31,551 bases of DNA, taken from positions 1 through 31,551 of the forward strand of contig JBKDZL010000035.1 of the NCBI GenBank assembly GCA_047971145.1, written 5' to 3'. A program made the position numbers and the translations under genes. The notes beneath the pieces are model-generated. The model did no database searches. It was not told where the DNA came from and worked only from the letters and a program-made list of their open reading frames with translations. Source of the stretch: JBKDZL01 sp047971145 (GTDB taxonomy: Bacteria; Bacillota_I; Bacilli_A; Erysipelotrichales; Erysipelotrichaceae). Below are positions 6,893-15,602 of the stretch, one piece after another. The first letter of the stretch is position 1. Each line of letters starts with the position of its first letter.

Positions 6893-7819
6893 ATGTCAAT
6901 TTTATTCTTTGAGCCAATACCAAGAGCAGCTATTTGGGGCAAAACTGTAGTAAAAGAATATTTCGGATACGAACAATATCCTTATGGGATAGGCCAATCT
7001 TGGTCGTTTAGTGCTCAAAATAATGCTAGTAATATTTGTTTGAGTGAGCCTTTTAAAGGTGCAACTTTGGCATATTTATGGCATAATCATCCGGAGTTGT
7101 TCAACAGTGATTATCAAGATTTTCCAGTAATTATTTCTTTAGTTGGTCCTGAGGATGATTTGAGTATTCAAGTGCATCCTGATGATTTGATCGCAAAAAA
7201 ACATGGTTATTTAAGTGGTAAAAATGAAGCGTGGTATTTTATTGAAGCTGAAGATAATTATAACATTGTCTATTCTCATAATGCGAAAAATGAAAAAGAA
7301 TTAAGAGAATATATTGAAGCTGAAAAATGGGACGATTTAATTAATCATTTAGATGTTAGTCCTAAAGATTTTGTTTATTTACCAGCTGGCCTATTACATG
7401 CTTTAAGAAAAGGTAGTATAGTATATGAGATTCAACAAGCGGTTGATGTTACATATAGATTTTATGATTACCACAGAAAAGATGATAAGGGGCAAGAGCG
7501 TGAATTACATTTAGAGAAAGCCATTGAGTGTTTATCTTATGGTGACTTTACTAATGAAAATTATATTGAGCCCATTATTATAGATAAAGGTGAATATAAA
7601 GAAACCACATTTATTAATAATAATTTTTTTACAGTAAAGAAATTAGAAATAAATGGTGTTTGTGATTTTAAAAGTGATAAATATCAGCTCGCAACTGTTA
7701 TCAAAGGGACAGGATTTGCGGATGATATAGGTATTAAAATTGGTGATAGTTTTTTAATACCAGTACAAGAAAAAGTTAAGCTAGTCGGTACATTTGAAGT
7801 AATGTTAACCACAAAATAG
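6893..7819 (+). CDS. manA: Mannose-6-phosphate isomerase, class I
   Basis: This 308-residue cupin-fold enzyme interconverts mannose 6-phosphate and fructose 6-phosphate, feeding mannose into glycolysis. The zinc ligands expected for type I phosphomannose isomerases are present: Q93 and H95 in SIQVHPDD, E112 in KNEAWY, and H169 in PAGLLHAL. The length matches the short bacterial ManA/Pmi form. The reading frame is open from a GTG at 6881, but GGAGG at 6883-6887 is the ribosome binding site, so ATG 6893 (or the adjacent ATG 6890) is the true start. It is followed 17 nt later by the broken GH1 gene and then an epimerase gene, and these probably form one transcript for catabolism of a phosphorylated sugar. 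Confidence 0.9.
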   Translation: MSILFFEPIPRAAIWGKTVVKEYFGYEQYPYGIGQSWSFSAQNNASNICLSEPFKGATLAYLWHNHPELFNSDYQDFPVIISLVGPEDDLSIQVHPDDLIAKKHGYLSGKNEAWYFIEAEDNYNIVYSHNAKNEKELREYIEAEKWDDLINHLDVSPKDFVYLPAGLLHALRKGSIVYEIQQAVDVTYRFYDYHRKDDKGQERELHLEKAIECLSYGDFTNENYIEPIIIDKGEYKETTFINNNFFTVKKLEINGVCDFKSDKYQLATVIKGTGFADDIGIKIGDSFLIPVQEKVKLVGTFEVMLTTK

Positions 7820-7836
7820 AAAGAGAGGAAAGACGT

Positions 7837-9264
7837 ATGGGATTTAAAAAAGATTTTTTATGGGGGGCAGCCCTAAGTAATGTCCAAGCTGAAGGAGCAT
7901 ATTTATCAGATGGAAAAGGTTTAAATGTTTATGACACAATGGTTGTAACACCAGAGGTTGGTATTGAGCCATTATTTTGTGATACATCAGTCGCAACTGA
8001 TCATTATCATCATTTTAAGGAAGATATTGATTATATGGCAGAAATGGGTTTTAAAGCTTATCGATTTTCTATTGTTTGGTCTCGTATTCATCCGATGGGA
8101 GATGATGATGTGCCTAATGAAGCTGGCTTAGCTTATTATGAGGAAATGATTGATTATTTATTATCAAAAAAAATAGAACCAGTAGTTTCATTAGTACATT
8201 TTGATATGCCAGATCATTTAGCTAAACAGTATAATGGTTTTCTTAATAAATCGGTAATTGATTTTTATGTTAAACATGTTGCGGCAGTTGTAGAAAGAAT
8301 GAAGGGTAAAGTAAATTATTGGATTACTTATAATGAAATAAATCTAGCTCCCTTTCATGCTGATTTAGTGGCTGGAGCTGTCAAACCTGACTTTATGAGC
8401 GATGCAGAATTTTTTGCTCAGTTGTCTGTTAATACTCAAGTTGCACATGCAATGGCAGTAGAGACAATTAAAAAAATTGACCCTAAAACTAATGTTGGCG
8501 GTATGATAGGTCATGCGCCTTTTTATCCTTTAACATGTAAGTCCGAAGATATTTTGGCAGCAGATTTAGAAAATAAACTTCATAATTATTTAGTGTATGA
8601 CATGATGGTTTTTGGAGAGCTACCAGCTTATTTTAACAATTTTATGGAAGTTAGAAATATCAAAATAGCTTTAAGTAAAGACTAAAGATAATTTATCAAA
8701 ATTGCTTCAGAAAAAATTGACTTTTTGGCATTTTCTTATTATCGTAGCAATGTTAAAAGTTCATTTGAAGGTATTAAAGATTTAATTGCATTGGAGGATA
8801 AATTATTATTTAATGATGATAGAAGACAAAAAAACCCTAATTATCAAGCGAATGAATGGGGCTGGCAAATTGATAGTGAGGGCTTGAGATACTCTTTAAT
8901 TGATTTTTATCATCGTTATCAAAAACCTTTGTTTATCGTAGAAAATGGTATTGGAATAGATGAGAAATTGTTGAATGGTAAAGTGTATGATGATGAGCGC
9001 ATTGAATATTATCAAAAACATATCACTAGTATAAAAACTGCAGTAGAACATGATGGAGTGGATTTAATGGGTTATTTGGCGTGGAGTCCAATTGATTTCT
9101 TAAGTAGTCATAAAGAAATTAGAAAAAGATATGGTTTTGTTTATGTTAATAGAGACTACAAGGATTTATTAGACTTAAAGAGATATCCTAAAAAATCTTT
9201 TTATTGGTATAAAAAAGTAATTAAAACAAATGGCGAAAATTTGTTGAATGATGTTGAATACTAG
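7837..9264 (+). pseudogene. GH1 6-phospho-beta-glucosidase interrupted by two in-frame TAA codons
   Basis: The first part (282 codons) starts FKKDFLWGAALSNVQAEGA and carries the acid/base glutamate at codon 167 (TYNEIN). TAA codons stand at 8683-8685 and 8689-8691, separated only by AGA. The frame then continues unchanged through IDFLAFSYY, the nucleophile glutamate at codon 369 (IVENG) and the phosphate-binding KRYGFVYVNRD, to TAG at 9262-9264. The total of 476 codons is within a few codons of the intact 477-residue paralogue at 21607-23040, so there is no insertion, deletion or frameshift. Each stop could come from GAA by one G-to-T change. The rest of the sequence looks undecayed, which suggests very recent inactivation or an error in the sequence. 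The Shine-Dalgarno is AGAGAGGA before ATG 7837. Confidence 0.85.
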
Positions 9265-9271
9265 GTGATTT

Positions 9272-9925
9272 ATGAAAAAATTATTATTTGCTAGTATGAT
9301 GTGTGCTGATTTTGGTAATCTAAAAAACGAATTAAATGCTTTGGAAAAAGCTGGTATTGATGTTTTGCATTTGGATGTTATGGATGGTAGTTTTGTCCCG
9401 AACTTTGGTTTAGGCTTACAAATGATAAAATATATTTGTGATAACACTAGTTTAGTCTGTGATGTTCATTTAATGGTTGAAAATCCCGCTTTGCACATTG
9501 ACAAATTTATTGATGTAGGTGTTAAAATTATTTACATTCATCCTGAAGTTGATAGAAACGCTTGTCGAACCTTGCAGAGAATTAAGGATAGAGGGGTTAA
9601 AACAGGTATTGCGATTAATCCTCAAACATCTTTTGAAAGTGTAAAAGAATTATTGTATTTATGTGATTATGTCATGATTATGAGTGTTAATCCTGGTTTT
9701 GCTGGTCAAGAGTATTTGAGTTTTGTAAATAAAAAATTTGAAAGGTTCATTCAAGAAGCGCCAGCTTATGATGATTATCAAGTTGTGATAGATGGTGCAT
9801 GCTCGCCAAAGAAAATAGCTGCTTTGTCCAAAATAGGTGTTAAAGGTTTTGTGTTGGGAACTAGTGCTCTGTTTGGTAAAGAAAAAGATTATCAAACTAT
9901 CTGTAGTGAATTAAGAAAATTATAA
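9272..9925 (+). CDS. Ribulose-phosphate 3-epimerase family protein, AlsE-like
   Basis: This 217-residue TIM-barrel sugar-phosphate 3-epimerase has the family metal ligands in HLDVMDG, CDVHLMV and VIDGA, and the MSVNPGFAGQ phosphate-binding loop. Classical Rpe enzymes, which act on ribulose 5-phosphate, usually show HVEA, VDGGI and GSAVF. This protein has IHPE, IDGAC and GTSALF, closer to D-allulose-6-phosphate 3-epimerase AlsE, which makes fructose 6-phosphate. I favour a dedicated role with the neighbouring manA and GH1 genes over the general pentose-phosphate enzyme, but the substrate cannot be read from sequence alone. The gene begins 7 nt after the GH1 pseudogene and ends in a strong terminator, so it closes this operon. 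Confidence 0.8.
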   Translation: MKKLLFASMMCADFGNLKNELNALEKAGIDVLHLDVMDGSFVPNFGLGLQMIKYICDNTSLVCDVHLMVENPALHIDKFIDVGVKIIYIHPEVDRNACRTLQRIKDRGVKTGIAINPQTSFESVKELLYLCDYVMIMSVNPGFAGQEYLSFVNKKFERFIQEAPAYDDYQVVIDGACSPKKIAALSKIGVKGFVLGTSALFGKEKDYQTICSELRKL

Positions 9926-9953
9926 AAAACATCTTAAATAAAGATGTTTTTTT
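9924..9953 (+). terminator. Rho-independent terminator after the epimerase gene
   Basis: A perfect 12-bp stem (9924-9935 with 9941-9952), a 5-nt loop and a T run within the 3' arm. It ends the sugar operon just before the tmk promoter. Confidence 0.9.
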
Positions 9954-9981
9954 GTTATAATTGGTAGTAGGAGATTAGTGT

Positions 9982-10605
9982 ATGAAAGGTTACTTTATTG
10001 TTTTTGAGGGACCCGATGGTAGTGGAAAATCGAGTGTATCTCAAGTAGTATATAAAAAATTATTGGATGAGGGATACCCAGTTATTCTAACCAGAGAACC
10101 AGGTGGTATTAAAATATCAGAAAATATTAGAGATATCATTTTAAATCCCAGTAATACGAAAATGGATGGACGTACAGAAGCTTTATTATATGCTGCCAGT
10201 CGTAGACAACATTTAGTGGAAAAAGTAATACCAGCTTTAAATCAAGGAAAGATAGTACTTTGTGATCGTTTCGTTGATAGCTCTTTAGCCTATCAAAGCT
10301 ATGGAAGGGGTCTAGATTTAAATAAAGTAAAGGATATTAATCAATTTGCGATTGAAGATACCTATCCTGATTTTACCATTTTTTTAGATGTGCCAGCTCA
10401 AGTGGGCATGGATAGAATAAAAGATCGTAACTTTAAGGATAGACTTGATCAAGAGAATATTGATTTTCATGAACAGGTCTTTGCGGGTTATCAAGAAATC
10501 TTAAAAAGCAATGATGGTCAGTATCATATCATTGATGCCTCAAGTAGTCTAGAAGAGGTAATTAACCAGTCTTTAAATATCATTAAAGGAAATATTGATG
10601 GATAA
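9982..10605 (+). CDS. tmk: Thymidylate kinase
   Basis: This 207-residue P-loop kinase converts dTMP to dTDP with ATP. The P-loop GPDGSGKS is at residues 10-17, followed by TREPGG, the CDRFVDSSLAYQ motif and a lid-like RIKDRNFKDRLD segment, all standard for bacterial Tmk. The likely promoter is the extended -10 TGT-TATAAT at 9953-9961, overlapping the end of the previous terminator. AGGAG (9969-9973) is the ribosome binding site. It heads the cluster tmk-holB-ricT-rsmI, a compressed version of the order seen in Bacillus, and overlaps holB by 8 bp. Confidence 0.95.
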   Translation: MKGYFIVFEGPDGSGKSSVSQVVYKKLLDEGYPVILTREPGGIKISENIRDIILNPSNTKMDGRTEALLYAASRRQHLVEKVIPALNQGKIVLCDRFVDSSLAYQSYGRGLDLNKVKDINQFAIEDTYPDFTIFLDVPAQVGMDRIKDRNFKDRLDQENIDFHEQVFAGYQEILKSNDGQYHIIDASSSLEEVINQSLNIIKGNIDG

Positions 10606-11572
10606 AAATAAGTTTGAAGCTGTTCAAAGTGTTGCTTATCGGATATTACAGCATTCTTTAGACCATAATCAACTTTCGCATGCTTACTTGTTTAGTGGCC
10701 CTAAAGGGGCTAATCTGAAAGAGTATGCTCTGTTTTTAGCTCAATCTATTCTGTGTTTAAATAAAGATAGTGGTGTAGCTTGTGGCAAGTGTGATAATTG
10801 TCAGAGAGTTAGTAGGGGAGTTTATGCAGATATTATTGAAATATCCGGTGAAGATACCAGTGTTAAAAAAGAAGATATTCAACAATTAATCAAAAGATTT
10901 AACAAAACTGGTATGGAAGTCTTAGGTATAAAAATTTATTTAATTTATAATATTGAAAACTCTAGCACTGAGGCTATGAATAGTTTATTAAAGTTTTTGG
11001 AAGAACCTAGTAATACTAATACTTATGCAATTTTGACTACTAATCAAATTGATAGAGTTTTAAGTACTATTGTATCCAGAAGTCTGATTGTTCCTTTTAG
11101 AAGTTATACTACCAGAGAGCTAAGAACCTTTTTGGTTGACCATGATTGTGATAAAGTCCATGAACATTTAGTAGTGAATTCCCTAAAAGATTTAGATGTG
11201 ATAAAATTAAGATTAGAAGATAAACTATATCTTCAAAGTGTGGATATTTTTCAAGAAGTCATTAAGTTATTAGCAAACAATGTTGATGAAGCTCTAGTAT
11301 ATTTACAATTATATGGTTTAAATAATAAAGGTACTGATAAAATAATTTTTAAGTATTTTATTGAAATCATGTTAATATTCTTTAGAGATTTAACAAGTGA
11401 TTTAAGTGGTTTAGATTGGTATAGTGAACAGTTAATGGAATATAAGCAAGTGAAATGGAATTATTCAAAGATTATACAAGTATTAATTGATGTCAATGAT
11501 AAACTTTTAAGGACACCTAATATTTTAATGTTGAGTGAATATTTATTTTTTCAAATCAAGGAGGTTAAATAA
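10598..11572 (+). CDS. holB: DNA polymerase III subunit delta-prime
   Basis: This 324-residue clamp-loader subunit helps open and load the beta sliding clamp. The N-terminal part (QLSHAYLFSGPKG) is an AAA+ fold with a degenerate P-loop, as expected for delta-prime. A zinc module CGKCDNC follows, then the EAMNSLLKFLEEP helix and the STIVSRS segment corresponding to the SRC motif. I take ATG 10598 rather than the TTG at 10595, with AAAGGA upstream as ribosome binding site. It overlaps the tmk stop by 8 bp, and its own stop overlaps the ricT start (TAATG), so translation is probably coupled. Confidence 0.9.
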   Translation: MDKNKFEAVQSVAYRILQHSLDHNQLSHAYLFSGPKGANLKEYALFLAQSILCLNKDSGVACGKCDNCQRVSRGVYADIIEISGEDTSVKKEDIQQLIKRFNKTGMEVLGIKIYLIYNIENSSTEAMNSLLKFLEEPSNTNTYAILTTNQIDRVLSTIVSRSLIVPFRSYTTRELRTFLVDHDCDKVHEHLVVNSLKDLDVIKLRLEDKLYLQSVDIFQEVIKLLANNVDEALVYLQLYGLNNKGTDKIIFKYFIEIMLIFFRDLTSDLSGLDWYSEQLMEYKQVKWNYSKIIQVLIDVNDKLLRTPNILMLSEYLFFQIKEVK

Positions 11573-12423
11573 TGAGTGATAATTATAGTTATACTATTTT
11601 AGTAAATTATTTCAATGGAAATAAATCTTATACTTTTGGTACTGATTTAGCTAATATTACTAGTGGAGATTTAGTAGTGGTTGAGTCCATACAAGGCTTA
11701 CAATTAGCTGAGGTAACAAGAGGAAGCTTACCTACCCAAGTTAATCAAAATTCTTTAGAGATTAAAGGGATTGAACGACTTGCGACGGTTGCGGATAAAA
11801 AGAATCATGAAGATAATATTGGGGCCACTAAGTCGGTAAGAGTATTATGTCAATCTTTAATTGAAAAGCATCAATTAAATATGACTTTACTTCAAGTTAC
11901 ATATACCTTAGATAAAAGTAAGGTTTTATTTGTCTATGTGGCTGAAGATCGAGTTGATTTTAGGAATTTATTAAAAGATTTGGCGGCTGAGTTAAGATGT
12001 CGTATTGAATTAAAACAAATAGGTCCTCGTGATAAAGCTAAGATGATTGGTGGTATTGGTTGCTGCGGCAGAGAAACTTGTTGTTCTAAACATATTAAAA
12101 GTTTTTCTACGATTTCTATTAACATGGCTAAAAATCAATTATTAGCTTTAAATACACAAAAATTATCAGGTTTATGTGGTAAACTGAAGTGCTGTTTGAA
12201 ATATGAAGATGATATCTATAAAGAATTAAGAGTCGGTTTACCAAAAATGAATAGTTTAGTAACTTATCAAAATAAGAAGTATCGTTTAACTTCTTTGAAT
12301 GTTATTAATGATGAAGTAAAGATTAGTAATAAGTTAGAAACTATTGATTTAACAATTGATGAACTAAGAAGTATTGTAGCTATTAATAAGGAAAATAAAA
12401 GTGTCACTACAGAAAAGCTTTAG
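11572..12423 (+). CDS. ricT: PSP1-domain protein RicT (YaaT)
   Basis: This 283-residue protein has a C-terminal PSP1 domain rich in cysteine (GCCGRETCCSK and GLCGKLKCCLKYE). In Bacillus subtilis RicT forms the Fe-S-containing Y-complex with RicA and RicF, which directs RNase Y maturation of mRNAs and affects sporulation and biofilm phosphorelay. The gene lies between holB and rsmI as in Bacillus. YabA, usually the next gene, is missing here. Its 3' end overlaps rsmI by 23 bp. Confidence 0.9.
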   Translation: MSDNYSYTILVNYFNGNKSYTFGTDLANITSGDLVVVESIQGLQLAEVTRGSLPTQVNQNSLEIKGIERLATVADKKNHEDNIGATKSVRVLCQSLIEKHQLNMTLLQVTYTLDKSKVLFVYVAEDRVDFRNLLKDLAAELRCRIELKQIGPRDKAKMIGGIGCCGRETCCSKHIKSFSTISINMAKNQLLALNTQKLSGLCGKLKCCLKYEDDIYKELRVGLPKMNSLVTYQNKKYRLTSLNVINDEVKISNKLETIDLTIDELRSIVAINKENKSVTTEKL

Positions 12424-13243
12424 TAATAAGGCAACCTTGTTTTTAGTGGCTACACCCATTGGCAATCTGCAGGAGATGACTCCTCGAGCTATTGATACTT
12501 TAAAAGGTGTTGCGGTGGTGGCAGCTGAGGATACTCGCAATACTCGTAAATTGCTTAGTCACTTTGATATTAAAACGAAGTTGATAGCTCATCATAAATT
12601 TAATGAAGTGGAGTCTACTGCCGGTTTAATTAAATATTTACAAGACGGTAAAGATGTAGCTTTGGTGAGTGATGCAGGATATCCTCTTATTAGTGATCCG
12701 GGGGAAATTCTGGTTAAAGAGGTAATTGCTGCTGGTTTTAGTGTGGTTAGTATTAGTGGTAGTAGTGCTATGTTAAATGCTTTAGTTGCTAGTGGTATTA
12801 CAACCTTACCTTTTTATTTTCATGGATTTTTACCTAGTAATAATTCTGCAAATAAAAAAGTTCTAAAAGAACTAAAAACATATCCTATGACATTAATTTT
12901 TTATGAGTCAGTTCATAGAATTGCCAGAACTTTAGAGAATATGTTAGCGATTTTTGGCGATAGAAATATTTGTGTAGCGCGAGAATTAACTAAACTTTAT
13001 GAAGAGTTTTATCGAGGGTCAATATCTGATTTACTTACAAATATGTTGGAGTTAAAAGGTGAGTTTGTGGTAATAGTTGAGGGTTGTAGTGATTTAAAAG
13101 CTGATATTTCCTTAGCTGATTTAGAAATGATTATTAGAGAGTATCAAACTAGTGGTTTGAGTGTTAATGCCGCAATTAAAAAAGTTGCCTTAGAATATAA
13201 TGTTTCTAAAAATGCTTTATATCGTCAAGTTCACAAGTCATAG
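12401..13243 (+). CDS. rsmI: 16S rRNA (cytidine-1402-2'-O)-methyltransferase
   Basis: This 280-residue tetrapyrrole-methylase-fold enzyme 2'-O-methylates C1402 in the decoding centre using S-adenosylmethionine. Diagnostic segments are LFLVATPIGNLQEMTPRA at the N-terminus, AAEDTRNTRKLL and ALVSDAGYPLISDPG. I keep GTG 12401 as the start because it gives the short N-terminal extension before the first strand seen in other RsmI proteins and has AAGGA about 8 nt upstream. This start lies inside the end of ricT, implying coupled translation. Confidence 0.92.
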   Translation: MSLQKSFSNKATLFLVATPIGNLQEMTPRAIDTLKGVAVVAAEDTRNTRKLLSHFDIKTKLIAHHKFNEVESTAGLIKYLQDGKDVALVSDAGYPLISDPGEILVKEVIAAGFSVVSISGSSAMLNALVASGITTLPFYFHGFLPSNNSANKKVLKELKTYPMTLIFYESVHRIARTLENMLAIFGDRNICVARELTKLYEEFYRGSISDLLTNMLELKGEFVVIVEGCSDLKADISLADLEMIIREYQTSGLSVNAAIKKVALEYNVSKNALYRQVHKS

Positions 13244-13254
13244 TAGGAGTAATG

Positions 13255-14328
13255 ATGAGTAAAAAAAGAAAAAGAAAAATTAACTATAGTATGATGATTT
13301 TGTCAATTATAGTAATAAGTGTAGTTGTAATAGCTGGTGGTTGGGCTATTAAAACAGTTTTGGATTATAATGCAATTAATATTAATTTTATTGCTGATTT
13401 AAATTTAGAAATTAATAGTGAGATTGATCCTAATACTTTAGTAAAAAATACAAGTGGTAGTATTGAGTATCCTAATGTTGATACTAGTAAGTTGGGTGAG
13501 TTAGAATTAACTTTTATTGTCACTAATGATAATGGCGCAACTAGAGAGTTTAAAAAAGTATTCCATGTTGTTGATACGACAGCTCCTGATTTGAAATTAG
13601 CTAATACCAAAGTTTTTATTGATAATAATGCGGTTGATCTTTTAGGCAATGTTGAGTTGGCAAGTGATAATTCAAATGAAAATATTGCGGTAGAAGTTAG
13701 TGGTGATATTGGCGAGGTTGGTCAAATCTATCCGATTACTTATACCCTTAGTGATAGTAGTGGTAACACTACGGTTAAGACTGCTTATTATTTATACAAT
13801 GTGACTCCAGATACTCTAAAGAAGCCCTTATTTATTAAAGATATTTTATTTGTTGATAAAGATATTCCTTTACCAAAAGATTATGATCCAGGGCGTGATG
13901 TTGATGCTGATTTAGCTTTTAGCTCTTTATTGAATGATATGAATGATTTGGGCTATACTGTTAAGGAAAGTTCAGTTTATCGCAATTATGAAGCTCAACA
14001 AAAGCTTTATGACAAATCCTTAGAAATTTATGGTAATAATATTGGTTTGTATGTGGGAACACCCGGTTATTCTGAACATCAAACGGGATTGGCTTTTGAT
14101 ATTACTGATGGTAGTGGTGATTTTGCTAATTCAAAGGCATATACTTGGTTGAAAGAAAATTGTGCTGAGTATGGTTTTATTTTACGCTATCCTCATGATA
14201 AAACCGATATTACTGGTTATAGCTATGAAGCTTGGCATTGGCGTTATGTTGGAGTTACTACTGCTAGGGAAATCATGAGTAATAATTTGACATTGGACGA
14301 ATATCTGGGTTTAGTTAATGGAAATTAA
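13255..14328 (+). CDS. VanY-like D-alanyl-D-alanine carboxypeptidase (peptidase M15B), membrane-anchored
   Basis: This protein of about 357 residues has a basic N-terminus, one transmembrane helix (about residues 13-35), an extracellular beta-rich region with DTTAPDLKL and NGATREF/SGNTTV strands (Ig-like or cadherin-like repeats), and a C-terminal M15B domain. The peptidase zinc site is visible in GYSEHQTGLAFDI and in YEAWHWRYVG. It should trim the terminal D-Ala from peptidoglycan stem peptides outside the cell. I chose ATG 13255 over 13252 because AGGAG at 13245-13249 is better spaced. It sits 11 nt after rsmI and is probably cotranscribed. There is no VanR/VanS or VanA-type gene nearby, so a resistance role is not indicated. 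A cell-wall enzyme also argues against a wall-less mollicute. Confidence 0.88.
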   Translation: MSKKRKRKINYSMMILSIIVISVVVIAGGWAIKTVLDYNAININFIADLNLEINSEIDPNTLVKNTSGSIEYPNVDTSKLGELELTFIVTNDNGATREFKKVFHVVDTTAPDLKLANTKVFIDNNAVDLLGNVELASDNSNENIAVEVSGDIGEVGQIYPITYTLSDSSGNTTVKTAYYLYNVTPDTLKKPLFIKDILFVDKDIPLPKDYDPGRDVDADLAFSSLLNDMNDLGYTVKESSVYRNYEAQQKLYDKSLEIYGNNIGLYVGTPGYSEHQTGLAFDITDGSGDFANSKAYTWLKENCAEYGFILRYPHDKTDITGYSYEAWHWRYVGVTTAREIMSNNLTLDEYLGLVNGN

Positions 14329-14339
14329 TTAAGTCATGA

Positions 14340-14345
14340 TATAAT
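14340..14345 (+). promoter_or_regulatory. Extended -10 promoter of tRNA-Arg
   Basis: TGA-TATAAT (14337-14345) is an extended -10 element placed 14 nt before the tRNA 5' end. There is no clear -35. Confidence 0.55.
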
Positions 14346-14359
14346 TATTTTTATGTTAG

Positions 14360-14436
14360 GTCCACATAGCTCAGTTGGATAGAGCACACGCCTCCTAAGC
14401 GTGGGGTCGGAGGTTCAAATCCTCTTGTGGACGCCA
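14360..14436 (+). tRNA. tRNA-Arg (anticodon CCT)
   Basis: The full cloverleaf is visible. The acceptor stem GTCCACA pairs with TGTGGAC, and the D stem is GCTC/GAGC. The anticodon stem CACGC/GCGTG carries the 7-nt loop CTCCTAA with anticodon CCT at 14394-14396. The T arm is GGAGG-TTCAAAT-CCTCT with one G-T pair. The 3' CCA is encoded. It reads AGG codons. Confidence 0.97.
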
Positions 14437-14445
14437 TTGTGAGAT

Positions 14446-14479
14446 ACTGAAAAACTTAAATAGGTTTTTCAGTTTTTTT
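14446..14479 (+). terminator. Rho-independent terminator after tRNA-Arg
   Basis: A perfect 10-bp stem (14446-14455 with 14464-14473) and an 8-nt loop are followed by a run of seven T. Confidence 0.92.
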
Positions 14480-14501
14480 ATAAGTTCATTGCTTATTAAG
14501 G

Positions 14502-14507
14502 TATACT
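14502..14507 (+). promoter_or_regulatory. -10 element of the lacI-family gene
   Basis: TATACT lies only 6 nt before the ATG at 14514, so transcription would start at or next to the start codon. A TTAAG/CTTAA inverted repeat surrounds it (14497-14511). Confidence 0.4.
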
Positions 14508-14513
14508 TAAGTT

Positions 14514-15533
14514 ATGAGATATACTATTTATGATTTAGCCAAATTAGCCAATTGTTCAGTTTCTACTGTTTCCAAAGCTTTAAACAATAAGGATGATGTT
14601 GGCGAGAAAACTCGTCAGAAAATACTAAAAATAGCCAAGGAGGTTAATTATGTTCCTAGTGCTAGTGCAAGGGCTACCGCCCAAAATAAAAGTTATTTAA
14701 TTGGAGTTTTATTATTTGATGATTTTAACTTGGGAATAACTCATCCTTTATTTGGTCCAGTTATTCAAAGTTTTAGTAGCTATGTTGCCCAGATGGGCTA
14801 TGATGTAGTCTTGATGCGTAATCTTGCAAGTGAGGGTTCAGCGGGTTTTGTGGATTATATCAATTATCGAAACTTAGATGGAGTTTTTGTGCCAGTATAT
14901 GATCACTTAGATAAATTAAATAAAATCATTGATACAAAAGTTCCTTTAGTGGGAATGGATATGGATAGTAGTTTTAATTTGCCTATTGTAGTTAGTGATA
15001 ACAATGCTGGTATTGAAATAGCTTTAGAGTATTTGTTTAAATTAGGTCACACTAAAATTGCTAATATTGCGGCTAATATTAAAAATAATTATATCGCCAG
15101 ACTAAGAGAAAATCTTTTTAAAGAAAAGATGGCTGAATTGAATTTGAAAATACCAAAGCATTTTTTATTAAAATCTCGTAGTTTTGGTTTTGATGATGCC
15201 TATTTTGTTACTAAAACAATGTTGTTAGAAAATAAAGGTAATTTACCAACAGCAATTTTTGCCAATGCTGATATTATGGCATTGGGTGCAATGAAAGCAA
15301 TTAAAGAATTAGGCTATCAAATCCCTTATGATATTTCAGTTATTGGCTTTGATGATATTGAAATGAGTGCCATTTCAACTCCTAAACTTACAACAGTAAG
15401 TCAGAATAAAGTGGATTTAGGCATTTGTGCTGCCAGAGTATTATTAGATCAAATTGGTGGACAATCAGTGGCCAAGAGAAATTATGTTGATGTAAAATTA
15501 ATCAAAAGAGAATCAGTAGCAAAAATATCATAA
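14514..15533 (+). CDS. LacI-family transcriptional regulator
   Basis: This 339-residue repressor has the family N-terminal helix-turn-helix (TIYDLAKLANCSVSTVSKALNN) with the following hinge helix region, then a periplasmic-binding-protein-like sensor domain that includes VIGFDDIEMSAISTPKLTTV. It binds as a dimer to palindromic operators with a central CG. Two such sites flank the promoter of the ABC importer operon 30-80 nt downstream, so it very likely represses that operon and is relieved by a beta-glucoside-derived ligand. The ribosome binding site is poor (only AAGG 12 nt upstream), and the -10 sequence lies close enough that the mRNA may be leaderless. Confidence 0.9.
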   Translation: MRYTIYDLAKLANCSVSTVSKALNNKDDVGEKTRQKILKIAKEVNYVPSASARATAQNKSYLIGVLLFDDFNLGITHPLFGPVIQSFSSYVAQMGYDVVLMRNLASEGSAGFVDYINYRNLDGVFVPVYDHLDKLNKIIDTKVPLVGMDMDSSFNLPIVVSDNNAGIEIALEYLFKLGHTKIANIAANIKNNYIARLRENLFKEKMAELNLKIPKHFLLKSRSFGFDDAYFVTKTMLLENKGNLPTAIFANADIMALGAMKAIKELGYQIPYDISVIGFDDIEMSAISTPKLTTVSQNKVDLGICAARVLLDQIGGQSVAKRNYVDVKLIKRESVAKIS

Positions 15534-15561
15534 AAAATAAGAAATTTCGAAACATTTACGA

Positions 15562-15569
15562 AACCGGTT
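15562..15569. promoter_or_regulatory. LacI-type operator 1 of the ABC importer operon
   Basis: AACCGGTT is a perfect palindrome with a central CG. It overlaps the first bases of the -35 hexamer TTGAAA (15568-15573). Binding here would block sigma contact. Confidence 0.55.
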
Positions 15570-15596
15570 GAAAGAAGTGCACTTTTTTGCTACAAT
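15568..15596 (+). promoter_or_regulatory. Promoter of the ABC importer operon
   Basis: TTGAAA (15568-15573) and TACAAT (15591-15596) are spaced by exactly 17 nt. The expected start is near 15603, giving a leader of about 80 nt before ATG 15685. Confidence 0.75.
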
Positions 15597-15602
15597 TATT
15601 TT

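Noticed and set aside
8683..8691. TAA recoded as a sense codon
   Set aside because: TAA ends many other genes here, such as cas9, cas1 and csn2, and no known code in these bacteria reads TAA as sense.
8650..8730. Frameshift as the cause of the split GH1 gene
   Set aside because: Both halves are in the same frame and the total length matches the intact paralogue; only nonsense codons separate them.
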